From positions 1-24,275 of the forward strand of contig JAQGHP010000325.1 in assembly GCA_028288775.1 (NCBI GenBank): a DNA stretch of 24,275 nucleotides, read 5' to 3'. Shown here piece after piece: positions 22,639 through 24,275 of this stretch. Made by a program: the position numbers and the translations under genes. The notes under the pieces are model-generated. The model was not told the origin of the DNA. It saw only the letters and a program-made list of their open reading frames with translations, and ran no database searches. The stretch comes from Phycisphaerales bacterium (GTDB lineage: Bacteria; Planctomycetota; Phycisphaerae; Tepidisphaerales; Tepidisphaeraceae). Positions within the stretch are counted from its first letter, which is position 1, and the number at the start of each line of letters is the position of its first letter.

Positions 22639-22645
22639 AAAGGAG
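22639..22645 (+). promoter_or_regulatory. Shine-Dalgarno site setting a GTG start
   Basis: AAAGGAG stands 9 bases before GTG at 22655. It supports a GTG start for the O-methyltransferase; the next in-frame ATG is about 15 codons later and would cut into the N-terminal domain. Confidence 0.75.
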
Positions 22646-22654
22646 AAACTCACC

Positions 22655-23680
22655 GTGACCCCTCCCACTCCCGCGGCACCCGTCACTCCCCAGCGCCTCA
22701 TGCAAATGGCCTGGGGCTTCGCAATCCCGCTCGTACTCGAGTCGGCGGTGAAGCACCGCGTGTTCGACGTGCTCGACGAGCGGCCGAAAACTCTCGATGA
22801 AATTGTCAGCGCCACCGGCGCATCGCGGCGAGGCCTCCGCGCGATCCTCAACACCCTCGTTTCGGTTGAGCTGCTGGGGAAAGAGGGGGACCGGTATAAG
22901 CTCTCGCCCGAAAGCGCCGCATTTTTGGTCAGCGGAAAGCCGGGCTTCCAAGGGGCGTTTCTCCGGAACATCAGCACGTATTTGCTCCCCAATTGGCTCG
23001 GGTTGAGCAAAGTCGTCGCGACCGGAAAGCCCGCCGATAGGGTCAATCAGGAGGGGGCGGGAAGCGAGTTCTTCACGCAGCTCGTGGAAGATATTTATCC
23101 GATGAGTGCCGGCGCTGCGGCGATACTGGCCGATCACCTGTTCGCATCGCTCGCGCAGCCGGCGAGCGTGCTCGATCTGGCAACGGGATCGGGCGTGTGG
23201 GGAATCGCCGCGGCGAAGCGGTCGCCGCACGTTACGGTCACGGCCGTTGATTGGCCCACCGTCATTCCGATCACCCAGCGCGTCGCGGGTAAGCACGGCG
23301 TCGGCGAGCGTTTCCGCTACGCGCCCGGCGACCTGCTCGAAGTGGACTTCGGCACGGGCCACCGCCTAGCCACACTCGGGCACATTCTTCATAGCGAAGG
23401 CGAAGAGCGCAGCCGCAAGCTGCTGGCGAAAACTTTCAAGGCGCTGGCTCCGGGCGGTACGATCGCGATTGCCGAGTTCGTGCCCAACGACGACCGCTGC
23501 GGCCCGCCGGGGCCGCTGATCTTCGCGGTCAATATGCTCGTCAACACCGACATCGGCGACACGTACACGTTCTCAGAGATTTCCTCCTGGCTGCGCGACG
23601 CGGGTTTTGAAAACGCCAGGCAGTTGCCGGCGCCGGGGCCGTCGCCATTGATTCTGGCGGACAAGCCGGGACGCTCATAA
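22655..23680 (+). CDS. SAM-dependent O-methyltransferase, COMT-like (Methyltransf_2 type), 341 aa
   Basis: Two-domain layout of caffeate/hydroxyneurosporene-type O-methyltransferases: an N-terminal winged-helix dimerisation domain (about 12-92, with TLDEIVSATGASRRGLRAIL) and a Rossmann methyltransferase domain. SAM motif I is VLDLATGSGVWG (172-183), followed by VTAVDWPTVI as the ribose-binding strand. LGHILHSEGEERSRKLL (241-257) corresponds to the region carrying the catalytic histidine in this family, pointing to His246. LAPGGTIAIAEFVPND (264-279) and YTFSEISSWLRDAGF (304-318) are typical later motifs. Probably methylates a hydroxyl of a small aromatic or polyketide-like molecule, but no biosynthetic neighbours indicate which. 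Start from the GTG with a strong Shine-Dalgarno. Stands alone after a repeat-filled gap. Confidence 0.88.
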   Translation: MTPPTPAAPVTPQRLMQMAWGFAIPLVLESAVKHRVFDVLDERPKTLDEIVSATGASRRGLRAILNTLVSVELLGKEGDRYKLSPESAAFLVSGKPGFQGAFLRNISTYLLPNWLGLSKVVATGKPADRVNQEGAGSEFFTQLVEDIYPMSAGAAAILADHLFASLAQPASVLDLATGSGVWGIAAAKRSPHVTVTAVDWPTVIPITQRVAGKHGVGERFRYAPGDLLEVDFGTGHRLATLGHILHSEGEERSRKLLAKTFKALAPGGTIAIAEFVPNDDRCGPPGPLIFAVNMLVNTDIGDTYTFSEISSWLRDAGFENARQLPAPGPSPLILADKPGRS

Positions 23681-23750
23681 TGGTCCGGCAAGTCTAACTT
23701 GTGTTGATTCGCGGTAAGGCCGTTGATCAGACGCGAGTCCGTCCTGCTCC

Positions 23751-23890
23751 CTCTCCCTCGTACTCGGGGGAGAGGGTTGGGGTGAGGGGCCGAGCGTTGG
23801 GATGCGTCGATCGCAATGAAAGCGCAACTCGACGTTCCGCCCCTCACCCGATCCCTCTCCCCCGAGTACGAGGGAGAGGGGACCAGAGCG
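23751..23890. repeat. 140-bp palindromic dispersed repeat, copy B (near-perfect)
   Basis: The arms 23749-23776 and 23853-23880 are perfect 28-base inverted copies of each other, and each arm is itself a hairpin (CCTCTCCC with GGGAGAGG). Inside them GGGTGAGGGGC and GCCCCTCACCC extend the pairing. Matches copy A at 8026-8165 over its whole length without gaps. It lies about 70 bp after the O-methyltransferase stop. No protein is encoded. Confidence 0.9.
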
Positions 23891-23943
23891 ACACGCCCCG
23901 GCTCCTATATTTGCGGAGTTGTTTTTGTACGACGCAATCAGAC

Positions 23944-24010
23944 ATGTAGGGTGGGCGTACTCGCCCACCATCTCGCGGCCGAATGGTGGACGAGTACGCC
24001 CACCCTACGT
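23944..24010. repeat. 28-bp inverted repeat just upstream of the esterase gene
   Basis: Left arm 23944-23971 and right arm 23983-24010 pair at 26 of 28 positions around an 11-base loop; the core of the arm is TAGGGTGGGCGTACTCG. It ends about 10 bases before the Shine-Dalgarno of the next gene, so if transcribed it would place a very stable hairpin next to the ribosome binding site, or else end upstream transcription. Unrelated in sequence to the other repeats here. Confidence 0.8.
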
Positions 24011-24026
24011 AAAGCTGTGAAAGGAA

Positions 24027-24275
24027 ATGATGAAAATACTGACACTTCCCTTTTTGCTTTGCCTTGGCCTACTCGCGACATCCGTTCGTGCCGCCGACGA
24101 TTACAAGCTCGGGCCGGACTCCGAGCGCCACGAGGGCGTTCCCGAAGGGAAGGTTATTAAGCACGAGTGGGAGAGCAAGATCTTCGAGGGCACGTGGCGC
24201 GAATACTGGGTCTATGTCCCGGCGCAGTACGACGGCAAGACGCCGGCCAGTGTGATGGTGTTTCAGGACGGTCAC
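24027..24275 (+). CDS. Secreted esterase of the enterochelin-esterase/PF00756 type, 5' part only
   Basis: Runs off the window end; 83 codons are present. Signal peptide of about 23 residues (MMKILTLPFLLCLGLLATSV, then RAADD), followed by LGPDSERHEGVPEGKV, IFEGTWREYWVYVPAQYDG and ASVMVFQDGH. This is the characteristic opening of the planctomycete secreted putative-esterase family (alpha/beta hydrolase fold, related to enterochelin and feruloyl esterases); the nucleophile Ser and the rest of the triad would lie beyond the edge. Two adjacent ATG codons (24027 and 24030) follow AAAGGAA; the second has the better spacing. The inverted repeat immediately upstream is unusual. Confidence 0.75.
   Translation, partial: MMKILTLPFLLCLGLLATSVRAADDYKLGPDSERHEGVPEGKVIKHEWESKIFEGTWREYWVYVPAQYDGKTPASVMVFQDGH

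Noticed and set aside
23701..23949. 82-codon open frame over repeat copy B
   Set aside because: It consists almost wholly of translated repeat sequence; open frames through such GC-rich palindromes occur on several frames at both copies.

Overview
The window looks like about 24 kb of chromosome from a GC-rich planctomycete, probably of the Phycisphaerae type. That rests on gene content: a secreted cytochrome with the beta-propeller, HEAT and CxxCH layout typical of the PVC group, directly preceded by a secreted SGNH/GDSL-like protein; a protein carrying both a dockerin and a PEP-CTERM-like anchor; a very large secreted glycosidase-like protein; and many isolated, non-operonic genes. I saw no rRNA, tRNA, CRISPR array, transposase or phage gene.

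Layout. (1) 1-4231 (+): a ~1,167-residue protein that I read as a pyrophosphate-type PEP carboxykinase, then a Uma2-family nuclease-like protein. (2) 4232-7964: a leader able to fold into a three-tier hairpin, a 1,160-residue secreted glycosidase-like protein, and a strong intrinsic terminator. (3) 7965-9262: a repeat-rich stretch holding a 140-bp palindromic repeat, a 55-aa gene on the minus strand with a strong ribosome binding site, a ~180-bp inverted repeat, and a minus-strand hypothetical gene. (4) 9263-14806 (+): a MarR-type regulator, then a SGNH-like protein and a giant PVC-type heme protein separated by a three-hairpin, cloverleaf-like sequence. (5) 14873-17693: an island visibly poorer in GC with a beta-rich dockerin/PEP-CTERM surface protein and the remains of a second PEP-CTERM gene. 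(6) 17694-18593: a polytopic membrane protein, convergent with (7) a dihydrodipicolinate synthase-family aldolase and, upstream of that on the same strand, a divergent enolase. (8) 21347-24275 (+): rsmH standing alone, an O-methyltransferase, and the start of a secreted esterase cut by the window end.

How the genes relate. Two proteins act at the phosphoenolpyruvate node (the PEPCK-like protein and the enolase-like protein), but they lie 16 kb apart and the enolase-like one lacks a canonical active-site histidine. The SGNH-like and heme proteins are a probable exported pair. The rest look like individually transcribed housekeeping, surface or hypothetical genes.

The least explained material is non-coding: at least five different families of palindromes or inverted repeats sit in the gaps, mostly at gene 3' ends, and one lies inside the reading frame of the heme protein. 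No obvious new multi-gene defence or biosynthetic system is visible. The strongest candidates for novelty are these structured repeats, the 55-aa gene and the atypical enzymes. All functional calls were made by reading motifs; no database search was run.
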